Source: Paracidovorax konjaci (GTDB lineage Bacteria; Pseudomonadota; Gammaproteobacteria; Burkholderiales; Burkholderiaceae_C). From it: a stretch of 64,000 bases of DNA. The stretch covers positions 248,001 to 312,000 of the forward strand of contig NZ_FOMQ01000002.1 of assembly GCF_900112675.1 (NCBI RefSeq). Reading direction: 5' to 3'. Positions within the stretch are counted from its first letter, which is position 1; each line of letters starts with the position of its first letter. Of this stretch, positions 26,853-35,246 are shown in pieces. Made by a program: the position numbers and the translations under genes. The notes beneath the pieces were generated by a model. It did no database searches, had not been told where the DNA came from, and saw nothing but the letters and a program-made list of their open reading frames with translations.

Positions 26853-27024
26853 GCCACCGCATGAGTCGCTTCGCGCCTTCCCTCCGCAGGGGGGCACCGC
26901 CCGTGGCCCGGCCAAGCCGGTTCCACGGCGTCTGCCGGCGTGGCCTGCTCCATGGCCAGCGGATGGGTGTGGCCATGTCGGTCTTCTGCGGCGTGCCCGT
27001 GGCGCCAGGCGAAGGAGACGTCGC

Positions 27025-27642
27025 ATGAGCCTGCGGCGCGAAAACTTCCGCATGGTGGGCAAGCTGGCCGTGATCTCGGTGGGCATGTTCGCGTTCGGCT
27101 ATGTGCTCATACCGATCTACAAGCACATCTGCGAGGTGACGGGGATCAACATCCTCTCGCTGTCGGAGCGGCAGGTGCCCGGCAACGGCGTTGCGGGCCG
27201 CGACGTGAAGCTGCCCGCCAACACGCAGGTGGACAAGAGCCGCACCATCACGGTCGAGTTCGATGCCAACGCCCGCGGGCCGTGGGATTTCAGGCCCGCC
27301 AAGCATTCGCTGCAGGTGCATCCCGGCGAACTCGCGACCGTGATGTATGAGTTCCAGAACGTGCAGAACCGCCGGATGGCGGCGCAGGCCATTCCGAGCT
27401 ATGCGCCGCGGCAGGCCGCAGCGCACTTCAACAAGCTGGAGTGCTTCTGCTTCAGCCAGTACACGCTGGAGCCCGGAGAGAAGCGCGAGTGGCCCGTGGC
27501 CTTCGTGGTCGATCCGAGGCTGCCCAAGGACGTGACCACGATCACGCTTTCGTACACCTTCTTCGAGGTCGGGGGCAAGACCCCCGCGGCGCCGGCCACC
27601 GTGTCCGCCGCACCGCAGGCCCATGAGGAGGCGGGGTCATGA
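27025..27642 (+). CDS. ctaG: Cytochrome c oxidase assembly protein CtaG (Cox11 family)
   Basis: A 205-residue copper chaperone that delivers CuB to subunit I. One N-terminal membrane anchor (about residues 12-31) is followed by a periplasmic immunoglobulin-like domain. The copper-binding CFCF motif is at residues 140-143 (KLECFCFSQ). The start at 27025 has GGAGA upstream. It overlaps the DUF2970 gene by four bases (ATGA). A 172-bp gap separates it from the small assembly gene; the gap is GC-rich and I see no further gene in it. Confidence 0.95.
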   Translation: MSLRRENFRMVGKLAVISVGMFAFGYVLIPIYKHICEVTGINILSLSERQVPGNGVAGRDVKLPANTQVDKSRTITVEFDANARGPWDFRPAKHSLQVHPGELATVMYEFQNVQNRRMAAQAIPSYAPRQAAAHFNKLECFCFSQYTLEPGEKREWPVAFVVDPRLPKDVTTITLSYTFFEVGGKTPAAPATVSAAPQAHEEAGS

Positions 27643-27884
27643 CGGGCTCCCGCCACGATGCTTCGCCGCCGCCCCGCGCCGCAGCTCCTGCGCCGCACGC
27701 GCGCAAGGGTTCGCTGTGGCGCACGGTGCGCGCGGTGGGTTGGTCGCTGCTGGGCATCCGCAAGGGTGCCGAGTACCAGCAGGACATGGAGCGCATCAAT
27801 CCGCTGCACATCATCGCGGTGGGGCTCATCGCCATCGCGCTGATCGTGGGCGGCCTCATCGCGCTCGTGAACTGGGTGGTGTAG
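27639..27884 (+). CDS. DUF2970 domain-containing membrane protein
   Basis: An 81-residue protein with a Pro/Ala-rich cytoplasmic N-terminus and a single C-terminal membrane helix (IIAVGLIAIALIVGGLIALV). The segment RTVRAVGWSLLGIRKGAEYQ is typical of DUF2970. These proteins are found between ctaG and ctaE in betaproteobacteria. They may assist the oxidase, but no function is established. Its start overlaps the ctaG stop. Confidence 0.88.
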   Translation: MTGSRHDASPPPRAAAPAPHARKGSLWRTVRAVGWSLLGIRKGAEYQQDMERINPLHIIAVGLIAIALIVGGLIALVNWVV

Positions 27885-27943
27885 CCACCGACCGCGAACC
27901 CACGAGAGACCACCGATAAAAAGGAAAGAGACAGGAGCCAGCA

Positions 27944-28828
27944 ATGAGTGCATCAACCCCCCAGGGCGCCACGCCGTACTACTACGTTCCCGCCGAGTCG
28001 CGCCACCCGGTCATGGCGGCGGCCGGCCTGTTCTTCGTGATCCTCGGCGCCGGGCAATGGGTCAACGGCCACGACTGGGGCAAGGTTTCGCTGCTCTTCG
28101 GCCTCGTATGGTGGCTGTTCGTGCTGTACCAGTGGTTCCGCGATGCGGCCCGCGAGAGCGAAGGGGGGCTCTACAGCCGCAAGATCGACCTGTCATACCG
28201 CTGGAGCATGAGCTGGTTCATCTTCTCGGAGGTGATGTTCTTCGGAGCATTCTTCACCGCCCTGTGGTGGGCGCGCTCGCATTCCGTGCCGGCCCTGGGC
28301 AGCCTCGACAACGCGCTGCTGTGGCCCGATTTCAAGGCCGTGTGGCCCAGTCTGGCGGCCGGCGCCACGGCCTCGCCGGCCGGCATCGTGGAGCCCTTCC
28401 AGACCGTGGGCCCGTTCTGGCTGCCCACGATCAACACGGCACTGCTGCTGACCTCGGGCGTGACGCTCACCATCGCCCACCATGCGCTGCGCGAGAACCA
28501 CCGCAGCCGCGCGGTCGGCTTCATGTGGGCCACGGTGATCCTGGGTTTCGTGTTCCTCTGCGTGCAGGGCTACGAGTATTTCCACCTCTACACCGAGCTG
28601 AACCTCAAGCTCAGCTCGGGCGTGTTCGGCTCCACGTTCTTCATGCTCACGGGGTTCCACGGCTTTCACGTGTTCGTGGGCATGCTCATGTTGCTGTTCA
28701 TCACGCTGCGCCTGCAGAAGGGCCATTTCACGGCGGAGCGGCACTTCGGTTTCGAAGGCGCCGCCTGGTACTGGCACTTCGTCGACGTGGTGTGGCTGGG
28801 GCTGTACGTTCTGGTGTACTGGTTCTGA
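27944..28828 (+). CDS. ctaE: Cytochrome c oxidase subunit III
   Basis: A 294-residue subunit III with seven membrane helices. Family segments include YYVPAESRHPVMAAAGLFF, SEVMFFGAFFTALWW, TGFHGFHVFVGMLML and the C-terminal YWHFVDVVWLGLYVLVYW. Subunit III stabilises the catalytic core and lipid/oxygen access. AGGAG lies upstream of the ATG. It ends the structural part of the cluster and is followed by a strong terminator. Confidence 0.96.
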   Translation: MSASTPQGATPYYYVPAESRHPVMAAAGLFFVILGAGQWVNGHDWGKVSLLFGLVWWLFVLYQWFRDAARESEGGLYSRKIDLSYRWSMSWFIFSEVMFFGAFFTALWWARSHSVPALGSLDNALLWPDFKAVWPSLAAGATASPAGIVEPFQTVGPFWLPTINTALLLTSGVTLTIAHHALRENHRSRAVGFMWATVILGFVFLCVQGYEYFHLYTELNLKLSSGVFGSTFFMLTGFHGFHVFVGMLMLLFITLRLQKGHFTAERHFGFEGAAWYWHFVDVVWLGLYVLVYWF

Positions 28829-28854
28829 ACACCCTGCGGGCCGCGGGGTGGCTT

Positions 28855-28886
28855 GGCAAAAAAGCGCCGCAAGGCGCTTTTTTGCC
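28855..28886. terminator. Bidirectional rho-independent terminator after ctaE
   Basis: GGCAAAAAAGCGCC and its complement GGCGCTTTTTTGCC form a long stem around a four-base loop. It lies 27 bp after the ctaE stop and also beyond the end of the convergent DUF2909 gene, with T6 in both directions. Confidence 0.9.
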
Positions 28887-28942
28887 GTGTGCGGCGTTCG
28901 CTGCAGGCTGCCGGCCGGGCCGTGGGCAGCCTCGCCTTGCGG

Positions 28943-29164
28943 TCAGCGGCCGACCGGCAGGCCCGTGGGCTGGATGTAGCCCAGCTTCCACGCGGCCAGC
29001 AGGCACAGGAAGAGCACAATCGACAGCCCCACGCGCACGGCGAGGGCGCGCGCCATGTGGCTGCCGCGGGCCTTGTCGTTGCGCCCGGTGCGCATCATGA
29101 AGAAGAGCGCGGACGCAAGGCTCGCCAGAATGGCCAGGAAGGCCAGCACCACGACGTATTTCAT
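28943..29164 (-). CDS. Twin transmembrane protein (DUF2909 family)
   Basis: A 73-residue protein with two membrane helices (VVVLAFLAILASLASALFFM and VRVGLSIVLFLCLLAAWKLG) joined by a basic loop (RTGRNDKARG) and ending PTGLPVGR. This matches DUF2909, a family found beside cytochrome oxidase assembly genes in proteobacteria. Function is unknown. Its ATG overlaps the ATG of the divergent surf1 gene within one CATG, so the two genes have no spacer. Confidence 0.85.
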   Translation of the reverse strand: MKYVVVLAFLAILASLASALFFMMRTGRNDKARGSHMARALAVRVGLSIVLFLCLLAAWKLGYIQPTGLPVGR

Positions 29165-30029
29165 GGAGACCATTATCCGCAAGCTCCCCGATCGAACCAG
29201 CGGTTTCCGGCCGGACTGGCGCTTCTGGTGCATCACCGTGGCGGCGATCGCGGCCATGGCTGCCACGGCGGCGCTCGGCCGCTGGCAGCTCTCCCGCGCG
29301 GCGCAGAAGGAGGCATGGCAGGCCTCGGTCGAGGCCCGGCAGGCCCGGCCCGCGGTGGCGCCCGCGGCCCTGGCTGCGCTGCCTTCGGAGGCCCCGGCCT
29401 CCGGACCGGCGGCGGCCCCGGAGGACGCCGCTGGTGCGGGCCCGCTGGACGACCCGCTCGTGCACCGAGCGGCAGCACTGCAAGGCCGTTGGCTGTCGCA
29501 ATACACCGTGTTCCTCGACAACCGGCAGATGCACGGACGCCCCGGCTTCTTCGTGCTCACGCCCCTGCAACTCACTGCGCCGGGGGCGGAGGGCGCGGTG
29601 GTGCTCGTGCAGCGCGGATGGGTTCCGCGCGATTTCCTGGACCGCACCCGACTGCCCGACGTACCTTCTCCCGCAGGCGAGGTCGAAGTGCGGGGCCGCA
29701 TCGCGCCCCCGCCGTCGCGCCTGTATGAGCTGGGCCATGCCGGGGCCGCCGCAGGTGCCGAGGGGTCTTCCCGCATCCGGCAGAATCTCGACATGGCGGC
29801 CTACCGTGCCGAAACAGGGCTGGCGCGGCTCGCGCCGCTCACGGTGCTGCAGACCGGCGGTTCCGAGGGCACGCTCCAGCGCGACTGGCCGGTCATCGAT
29901 GCCGGGGTCGCCAAACACTACGGCTACGCCTTCCAATGGTTCGGGCTCTGCGCCCTCGTGGCAATCCTCTATGTCTGGTTCCAAATCGTCCGACGCTTCC
30001 TTCGCCCAGGCCGCCAGCCGTCCCCCTGA
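29163..30029 (+). CDS. SURF1 family oxidase assembly protein
   Basis: A 288-residue inner-membrane protein with helices near each end (about residues 22-38 and 258-278) and a periplasmic domain between them. Family pieces are GRWQLSRAAQKEAWQ after the first helix, FLDNRQMHGRPGFFVLTPLQ, VLVQRGWVPRDFLDR and the C-terminal KHYGYAFQWFGLCALVAILY. SURF1 helps insert heme a into subunit I. A long Ala-rich insert (about residues 55-95) makes it longer than usual. The ATG at 29163 is the best start, though no clear Shine-Dalgarno is seen. Confidence 0.9.
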   Translation: METIIRKLPDRTSGFRPDWRFWCITVAAIAAMAATAALGRWQLSRAAQKEAWQASVEARQARPAVAPAALAALPSEAPASGPAAAPEDAAGAGPLDDPLVHRAAALQGRWLSQYTVFLDNRQMHGRPGFFVLTPLQLTAPGAEGAVVLVQRGWVPRDFLDRTRLPDVPSPAGEVEVRGRIAPPPSRLYELGHAGAAAGAEGSSRIRQNLDMAAYRAETGLARLAPLTVLQTGGSEGTLQRDWPVIDAGVAKHYGYAFQWFGLCALVAILYVWFQIVRRFLRPGRQPSP

Positions 30030-30732
30030 GGCGGGCGAGTCCGATGCCGCCCATCCGCTGGGCCTGAGCGTGCATGGCCTGCCCGCCACGGGCGAGGCCA
30101 TCGCCGCGCTGGAAACGCGCTCGCGCCAGGGCCGCTGGAAGATGCTCGGCGTGCTGCTGGTGTGCGCAGCGCCCGTCATCGCCTCGTACACCGCCTACTA
30201 CGTCGTGCGCCCCGAGGCGCGGCGCAGCTATGGCGAACTCATCGAGCCGCAGCGCCCGCTGCCGGCCGCCCTGGCGGCGCCCGCCCTCGACGGCAGGCCG
30301 GGGACCCTCGGCCAGCTCCAGGGCCAGTGGCTGCTGGTGAGCGTGGCGCCGGGCGCGTGCGACGAGGTCTGCCGCAACCACCTGTACCTGCAGCGCCAGT
30401 TGCGGGAGGGCCTGGGCAAGGACAAGGACCGCATGGATTGGGTGTGGCTCGTGACCGACGGGGCCGAGCCGCCGGCCGAGATCGCTCCGGGCCTGCGCGG
30501 CGCGACCGTGCGCCGCGTCGATGCGCAGGCGCTGGCCGGTTGGCTGGCTCCCGCGCAGGGCCACGCGCTCTCCGACCATCTTTTCGTGGTGGACCCGATG
30601 GGCCACTGGATGATGCGTTTCCCCGCCCGCCTGGATGCTGCCGGCGCCGCCCGCGCCAAGCGCGATCTGGAGCGGCTCATGCGCGCTTCGGCGTCCTGGG
30701 ACCAGCCCGGCCGGCCGGGAGTGCAGCCATGA
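29971..30732 (+). CDS. Membrane-anchored oxidase-cluster protein with thioredoxin/SCO-like domain
   Basis: A 253-residue protein. A hydrophilic N-terminus of about 55 residues precedes one membrane helix (MLGVLLVCAAPVIASYTAYY). The periplasmic part resembles a degenerate SCO or thioredoxin fold: QGQWLLVSVAPGACDEVCRN contains a CxxxC pair like SCO copper ligands, and DHLFVVDPMGHWMMRFP is the usual C-terminal strand-turn. It overlaps the surf1 end by 59 bases in another frame and sits just before ctaA. A role in oxidase copper assembly is inferred from context. Confidence 0.78.
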   Translation: MSGSKSSDASFAQAASRPPEAGESDAAHPLGLSVHGLPATGEAIAALETRSRQGRWKMLGVLLVCAAPVIASYTAYYVVRPEARRSYGELIEPQRPLPAALAAPALDGRPGTLGQLQGQWLLVSVAPGACDEVCRNHLYLQRQLREGLGKDKDRMDWVWLVTDGAEPPAEIAPGLRGATVRRVDAQALAGWLAPAQGHALSDHLFVVDPMGHWMMRFPARLDAAGAARAKRDLERLMRASASWDQPGRPGVQP

Positions 30733-30790
30733 TCCGCGCCTGCCCGGCCGCATCGGCCCGGCGCACCGTGCGCTGCCGGAGGCCTGCCCG

Positions 30791-32026
30791 GTGAACGCCG
30801 CCGCGCAACCGCTCTACGATCTCGCACCGCTGGCCGAGCTGATGCTGCTCGGCGTGCTCATCGCGCTCGGCCCCCTGGCGTGGGTGGCCTGGCGCAACCG
30901 CCACGGCACGACCGTGCACCGGTGGCAGGCGCTGGCGATCCTCACGCTGTTCCTGACCTTCGACCTGGTGCTGTTCGGCGCCTTCACCCGCCTCACCGAT
31001 TCCGGCCTGGGTTGCCCCGACTGGCCCGGCTGCTACGGCAACGCCAGCCCGCTGGGCGCGCATGCCGAGATCTCGGCCGCGCAGGAGGCCATGCCCACCG
31101 GCCCCGTCACGCACCGCAAGGCCTGGGTGGAGATGGTGCACCGCTACCTCGCCTCGGGTGTGGGCGTGCTCATCATCGTGCTCACGGCCGGTGCCTGGGC
31201 GCAATGGCGGCGCGCACGCGCCAGCGGGGGCGGAGGGGAGCGCGACGGGCCTGCCGCCCGCGACCGGATCGCCGTCAGCCCCTGGTGGCCGACCGCCACG
31301 CTCGTGTGGGTCTGCCTGCAGGGCGCCTTCGGCGCGTGGACGGTGACCATGAAGCTCTTTCCCGCCATCGTCACGCTGCACCTCATCGGCGGCCTCGTGC
31401 TGCTGGCACTGCTGTGCGTGCAGGCGGTGCGCCAGACGCTGGCTTCCCGCAGCGAGGCGCCGGCCGTGCTGCCGCGCGGCCTGCGTGCAGGGCTGGTCGC
31501 GACGGCGCTCCTGGTCGGTCTGCAGATCGTGCTGGGCGGCTGGGTGAGCACCAACTATGCCGTGCTGGCATGCACCACCTTTCCGACCTGCCAGGGCAGC
31601 TGGTGGCCCGACATGGCGTTCCGGGAGGGCTTCCAGATCTGGCGGCCGCTGGGGCTGCTGCAGGACGGCAACCACATCACCTTCGCCGGCCTCACCGCCA
31701 TCCACTACGTGCACCGGCTCGCCGCCTATGCCGTGCTGGGCGCGCTCGCCGCGCTGGTGTGGCGCCTGCGGCGCGCGCAGGCGCTGCAGGCACCGGCGCG
31801 CTGGCTGGCGGGCCTCGCCCTGCTGCAGTTCGCCACGGGCCTGTCCAACGTGGTGCTCGACTGGCCGCTGGTGGCCGCGGTGCTCCATACCGGCGGCGCC
31901 GCCGCGCTCGTGGTGGTGCTCACCTGGGCGCTTGCCGCGAGCCGGTCCGTGCACGCCAGAGACAAAATGTCCATCCCCCGGCCGGCCCCGGCCGCCGCCG
32001 GTGCCCCGAGAATTCCGACCCCATGA
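30791..32026 (+). CDS. ctaA: Heme A synthase (COX15/CtaA family)
   Basis: A 411-residue integral membrane protein with eight or more helices that oxidises heme O to heme A. Key segments are [20 protein letters not shown] near the N-terminus, [19 protein letters not shown] with a heme-ligand histidine, [17 protein letters not shown] and [15 protein letters not shown] with a second conserved histidine. I chose the GTG at 30791 because GGAGG lies eight bases upstream and it keeps the full first helix; the ATG at 30841 would be too short. Its stop overlaps the ctaB start (ATGA). Confidence 0.92.
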   Translation: MNAAAQPLYDLAPLAELMLLGVLIALGPLAWVAWRNRHGTTVHRWQALAILTLFLTFDLVLFGAFTRLTDSGLGCPDWPGCYGNASPLGAHAEISAAQEAMPTGPVTHRKAWVEMVHRYLASGVGVLIIVLTAGAWAQWRRARASGGGGERDGPAARDRIAVSPWWPTATLVWVCLQGAFGAWTVTMKLFPAIVTLHLIGGLVLLALLCVQAVRQTLASRSEAPAVLPRGLRAGLVATALLVGLQIVLGGWVSTNYAVLACTTFPTCQGSWWPDMAFREGFQIWRPLGLLQDGNHITFAGLTAIHYVHRLAAYAVLGALAALVWRLRRAQALQAPARWLAGLALLQFATGLSNVVLDWPLVAAVLHTGGAAALVVVLTWALAASRSVHARDKMSIPRPAPAAAGAPRIPTP

Positions 32027-32931
32027 GTGCCGCTTCCGCTCCCGCCGCGCCCCACGCGGTGCCGTCCCGCTTCTCGCAGTTCTATGCGCTCACCAAGCCG
32101 CGCGTGGTCCAGCTCATCGTTTTCTGCGCCTTCATCGGCATGGTGCTGGCGGTGCCCGGACTGCCGGGCTGGGGGCAGTGGCTGCGCATGGGCGTGGCCT
32201 GCGCGGGGATCTGGCTCGTGGCCGGCGCCGCCGCCGCCTTCAACTGCATCGTGGAGCAGCACATCGACGCGAAGATGAAGCGCACGGCGTGGCGTCCCAC
32301 GGCCAAGGGCGAACTCTCCAACGCCCAGACGCTGGCCTTCTCGGCGCTGCTGTGCATGGCCGGCTCCGCGGTGCTGTTCTTCGGGGTCAACCCGCTGACG
32401 ATGTGGCTCACCTTCGCCACGTTCGTGGGCTATGCAGTCATCTACACGGTGGTGCTCAAGCCGCGCACGCCGCAGAACATCGTGATCGGCGGCGCCTCGG
32501 GCGCGATGCCGCCCGTGCTGGGCTGGTCGTCCATGACCGGCGACGTGGGGCCGGAGGCGCTGATCCTCTTTCTCATCATCTTCCTCTGGACACCGCCGCA
32601 TTTCTGGGCGCTGGCGCTCTACCGCGTGGAGGATTACCGCAAGTCCGGCCTGCCGATGCTGCCCGTCACCCACGGCAACGAGTTCACGCGGCTGCACATC
32701 TTTCTCTACACGCTGATCCTCTTCGCCGGCTGCCTCATGCCGTTCGTGTACGGCATGAGTTCGTGGATCTACCTGTGCGCGGCCGTGGTGCTCTGCGCGG
32801 GCTTCTGCGCCTATGCCTTCCGGCTGTGGCGCAACTATTCGGACGCGCTCGCGCGGCAGACCTTCCGCTTTTCCCTCATCCACCTCAGCCTGCTGTTCGC
32901 GGCCCTGCTGGTGGACCACTACGTGCTTTGA
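32023..32931 (+). CDS. ctaB: Protoheme IX farnesyltransferase (heme O synthase)
   Basis: A 302-residue UbiA-type prenyltransferase that adds farnesyl to heme B, giving heme O for CtaA. Around nine membrane helices are apparent. The first polyprenyl-binding motif reads [19 protein letters not shown], with Glu where many homologues have the first Asp. The loop after [20 protein letters not shown] carries the second conserved acidic/basic set. It begins four bases before the end of ctaA, so the two heme A enzymes are translationally coupled. Confidence 0.95.
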   Translation: MSAASAPAAPHAVPSRFSQFYALTKPRVVQLIVFCAFIGMVLAVPGLPGWGQWLRMGVACAGIWLVAGAAAAFNCIVEQHIDAKMKRTAWRPTAKGELSNAQTLAFSALLCMAGSAVLFFGVNPLTMWLTFATFVGYAVIYTVVLKPRTPQNIVIGGASGAMPPVLGWSSMTGDVGPEALILFLIIFLWTPPHFWALALYRVEDYRKSGLPMLPVTHGNEFTRLHIFLYTLILFAGCLMPFVYGMSSWIYLCAAVVLCAGFCAYAFRLWRNYSDALARQTFRFSLIHLSLLFAALLVDHYVL

Positions 32932-32937
32932 ACCGCC

Positions 32938-33561
32938 ATGGCAATGAACAAACGAATCGCGCTGAAACGCGTGGCCGCCTGCGCGCTGTACGCCGGCGCC
33001 GGCGGTTGGCTGGCCGCATGCTCCAAGGAAAAGCCCCTCGCATTCCAGGGGGTGGACCTCACCGGCGCCGAGTACGCGCGCGACCTTCCGCTGCCCGACC
33101 ACAACGGCCAGCCACGCCACCTCAAGGACTTCGCGGGCAAGGTGGTGGTGGTGTTCTTCGGCTTCACGCAGTGCCCGGACGTCTGCCCCACCTCCATGGT
33201 CGAACTGGCCGAGGTGAAGCGCTCGCTGGGCCCGGACGGCGATCGGCTGCAGGGGCTCTTCGTCACCGTGGATCCGGAACGCGACACGCCCGAAGTGCTC
33301 AAGGCCTACATGGCCAATTTCGATCCGACCTTCCTGGCGTTGCGCGGCTCGCCCGAGCAACTGGCTGCCGTCGCCAAGGACTTCAAGATCTACTACAAGA
33401 AGGTGCCCGGCAAGACGCCGACGAGCTACACGATGGACCACTCGGCCGGCAGCTACCTCTACGACCCGGCCGGCCGCCTGCGCGTCTACCACCGCTACGG
33501 TAGCGGCGCCCAGGCGCTCGCGGCCGACGTGAAGACGCTGCTGCAAACCCCGGCCGCCTGA
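32938..33561 (+). CDS. SCO1/SenC family copper chaperone lipoprotein
   Basis: A 207-residue protein with a lipobox (LAAC, Cys28), so it is probably anchored on the periplasmic side. The thioredoxin-like domain has the copper ligands C79 and C83 (TQCPDVCP) and H168 (YTMDHSAG). SCO proteins supply or reduce copper for the CuA site of subunit II. It follows ctaB by six bases and ends the cluster. Confidence 0.94.
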   Translation: MAMNKRIALKRVAACALYAGAGGWLAACSKEKPLAFQGVDLTGAEYARDLPLPDHNGQPRHLKDFAGKVVVVFFGFTQCPDVCPTSMVELAEVKRSLGPDGDRLQGLFVTVDPERDTPEVLKAYMANFDPTFLALRGSPEQLAAVAKDFKIYYKKVPGKTPTSYTMDHSAGSYLYDPAGRLRVYHRYGSGAQALAADVKTLLQTPAA

Positions 33562-33618
33562 AGCACGGTTCCACCGGGGCCCGACCCGGCTGGGCCCGGC
33601 GCGGCGGGCCTCGGGCGG

Positions 33619-34500
33619 TCAGGCCTGCGCAGCCCGGGGTGCCGTCGCATTGGTGGGCGCTGCCGCCGTGCGTGCGGACGGCCGCGCGATCGGAATGCCG
33701 ACTTCCCGCAGCGCCACGGGCCGCCGCAGCGGGGCCGATACCGGCGCCAGCGCCGGAACCGCCACGGGCGCGGCAGTCGTTTCCGGTGGCACTGCCGGCA
33801 CTTTCACGGCCCGGCCTTCGAGCAGGGCGATCAGCGGCCCGCGCACGATCGCGCAGTGCCAGCGATCGTGCCGCACCACCGCGCCGTGCAGGGCGAGCTG
33901 TGTGAGCGAGCGCGCGACGGTCTCCCGGGTGGTGGCCAGCAGCGAGGCCAAGACGGTGTGCGTCGGGAGGCGAACCAGCGTGCTGCGCTGCAATTGGGAG
34001 AGCTGCAGGAGCGCGCTGGCGAGCTGCGCCGTCACGCCGCGCAGCCGCAGCAGTCCCGACCAGTCCGCGAGTCGCGCACGGGCTTGCACCTCTTCGCGCA
34101 GCAGGGACTGCAGGAACTCGGTGCCCCCGCCGCCCGCGCGCAGCAGTGCGGACGCAGGCACCTCGCACAGCCTGCCCTCCATCACGGCCACCCAGGTCAG
34201 GTCCTCCGGGGTGCCCAGCACGGCGCTGGTGCCCAGGGCCTGTCCGCACCCCGCCATCGCCACCGGCCGCGCCACCTGGTCTGCGCCAGCGCGCTGCAAG
34301 AGGGCCGTCCCGACCTTGATCACGGCCACGGCCCCGGCCGTCTCGCCCTGGTGCTGCAGCACGTCTCCCTTGCGGAAGCGGCGTTCCTCGACCATCGCGG
34401 CCCAGGGCGCGCGCGCCGCATCGCTCTGGCGGCCGATCAGGCACTGGTGGCGGCTCGAACAGTCGTGGCAGGTCTTGCGGTCCGGTTCGGGAAGGGGCAT
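33619..34500 (-). CDS. CRP/FNR-family regulator with FNR-type 4Fe-4S cysteines
   Basis: A 293-residue regulator. The N-terminus has C11, C14 and C20 in the spacing C-X2-C-X5-C seen in E. coli FNR, and C112 sits in LCEVPAS, matching the fourth FNR ligand (in MVCEIP). Together they predict an oxygen-labile 4Fe-4S cluster. A cyclic-nucleotide-type beta roll spans about 38-125 and a C-terminal helix-turn-helix about 175-225. The recognition helix reads RETVARSL, closer to CRP (RETVGR) than to FNR (VETISR). An unusual tail of about 65 Pro/Ala-rich residues follows. It is convergent with the sco gene at the end of the oxidase cluster. Confidence 0.87.
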   Translation of the reverse strand: MPLPEPDRKTCHDCSSRHQCLIGRQSDAARAPWAAMVEERRFRKGDVLQHQGETAGAVAVIKVGTALLQRAGADQVARPVAMAGCGQALGTSAVLGTPEDLTWVAVMEGRLCEVPASALLRAGGGGTEFLQSLLREEVQARARLADWSGLLRLRGVTAQLASALLQLSQLQRSTLVRLPTHTVLASLLATTRETVARSLTQLALHGAVVRHDRWHCAIVRGPLIALLEGRAVKVPAVPPETTAAPVAVPALAPVSAPLRRPVALREVGIPIARPSARTAAAPTNATAPRAAQA

Positions 34501-34626
34501 GGAGGAGGCCGTTCGGTAGAGCGATCGAGGCGGGTGCGCGGAGCGCGCCGAGGGTGGCTGGAGCGGGGGCTGCGCATGGCGGGGCGGAGGACCGGTAGAG
34601 CAGGGTTCATGGGTCCTATTGCATCC

Positions 34627-34671
34627 ATGCCGCCGGATCCATTCAATAGTTTGCTATTAATTTAATAGCAA
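34627..34671 (-). repeat. 45-bp dispersed 3'-flanking repeat, copy B
   Basis: Read on the minus strand it is TTGCTA-N9-TAGCAA, then ACTATTGAATGG and a tail ending GGCGGCAT. It lies 56 bp beyond the stop of the minus-strand Rossmann protein gene, in that gene's sense orientation. The inverted-repeat half is perfect: TTGCTATTA/TAATAGCAA around AAT. Confidence 0.88.
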
Positions 34672-34727
34672 TATCCAGTGCGGGCCGGCCGGAGGATTTT
34701 CCGGATGGCGTCGCCTCCGCCGCAGCG

Positions 34728-35108
34728 TCAGGCGTAGGCGGCCTCGCCGTGGCGCCCCGCAACCAGCATGCCGGCGGAGAGCGACATCATCAGCAGCGCG
34801 ATCCGCTCGTGGAGGATCACGGTGCTCTGGTTGCCGGTCTCCACCATGTGCTTGCGCAGCGCTTCCCGCACGGACGCCTGGCCGGTGACGTCGATGACGA
34901 TGTCCACGGCCGGGCCGTGGTGTTCGAGCAGCTCCATGTAGTCCTGCGTCACCGGGGCGCCATGGTCCCGCGCGAGTGCGATGCCGGGCAGGGAGAGGTC
35001 CAGGTCGGCCACCCCCAGGATCTGTACGAAAGGTGCCGTGAGCAGGTGCCGCAGCAGCGGCGTGCCGGTTTCGCCGGCACCGATGACGACGATGCGGAAT
35101 GTTTGCAT
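34728..35108 (-). CDS. Small NAD(P)-binding Rossmann protein
   Basis: A 126-residue protein containing a single Rossmann half. TFRIVVIGAGETGTPLLRHL is the beta-alpha-beta dinucleotide motif and ILGVADLDLSLPG ends with the ribose-binding Asp; VDIVIDVTGQASVREAL resembles the N-terminal domain of Gfo/Idh/MocA or homoserine dehydrogenases. No catalytic domain follows, so it may be a redox or NAD sensor module rather than an enzyme. The start is ATG 35108, preceded by GGGAGAA. An FNR-box-like sequence lies 64-77 bp upstream of the start codon, and an FNR-like gene lies downstream on the same strand. Confidence 0.7.
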   Translation of the reverse strand: MQTFRIVVIGAGETGTPLLRHLLTAPFVQILGVADLDLSLPGIALARDHGAPVTQDYMELLEHHGPAVDIVIDVTGQASVREALRKHMVETGNQSTVILHERIALLMMSLSAGMLVAGRHGEAAYA

Positions 35109-35171
35109 GGCAGGGTTCTCCCGGTGTTTCAACAATGACCGGGAGTCTGCGGGCGGGGGGCGCCGCCGGGC

Positions 35172-35185
35172 ATGATCTACATCAA
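35172..35185 (-). promoter_or_regulatory. FNR-box-like operator
   Basis: On the minus strand the sequence is TTGATGTAGATCAT, which differs from the FNR consensus TTGAT-N4-ATCAA at one base. It lies upstream of the Rossmann protein gene (start 35108), where an FNR-type activator would be expected. Confidence 0.65.
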
Positions 35186-35246
35186 TGGCGGCGCTGCTGC
35201 CGCCGGCCGGCGCCGTGCGAATCCGGCCCGGCCACCGGTGGCGGCG

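Noticed and set aside
24860-26953. A His/Asp/Glu/Arg-rich minus-strand frame of 697 codons opposite ctaD
   Set aside because: Its odd composition is the reverse-strand reading of a membrane-protein gene in high-GC DNA.
26853-27024. A possible gene between the small assembly protein and ctaG
   Set aside because: No frame with both a ribosome-binding site and family similarity; the stretch looks like non-coding GC-rich spacer.
34627-34671. The 45-bp repeats as IS element ends or attachment sites
   Set aside because: No transposase or integrase gene, no target duplications, and the copies sit singly after unrelated genes.
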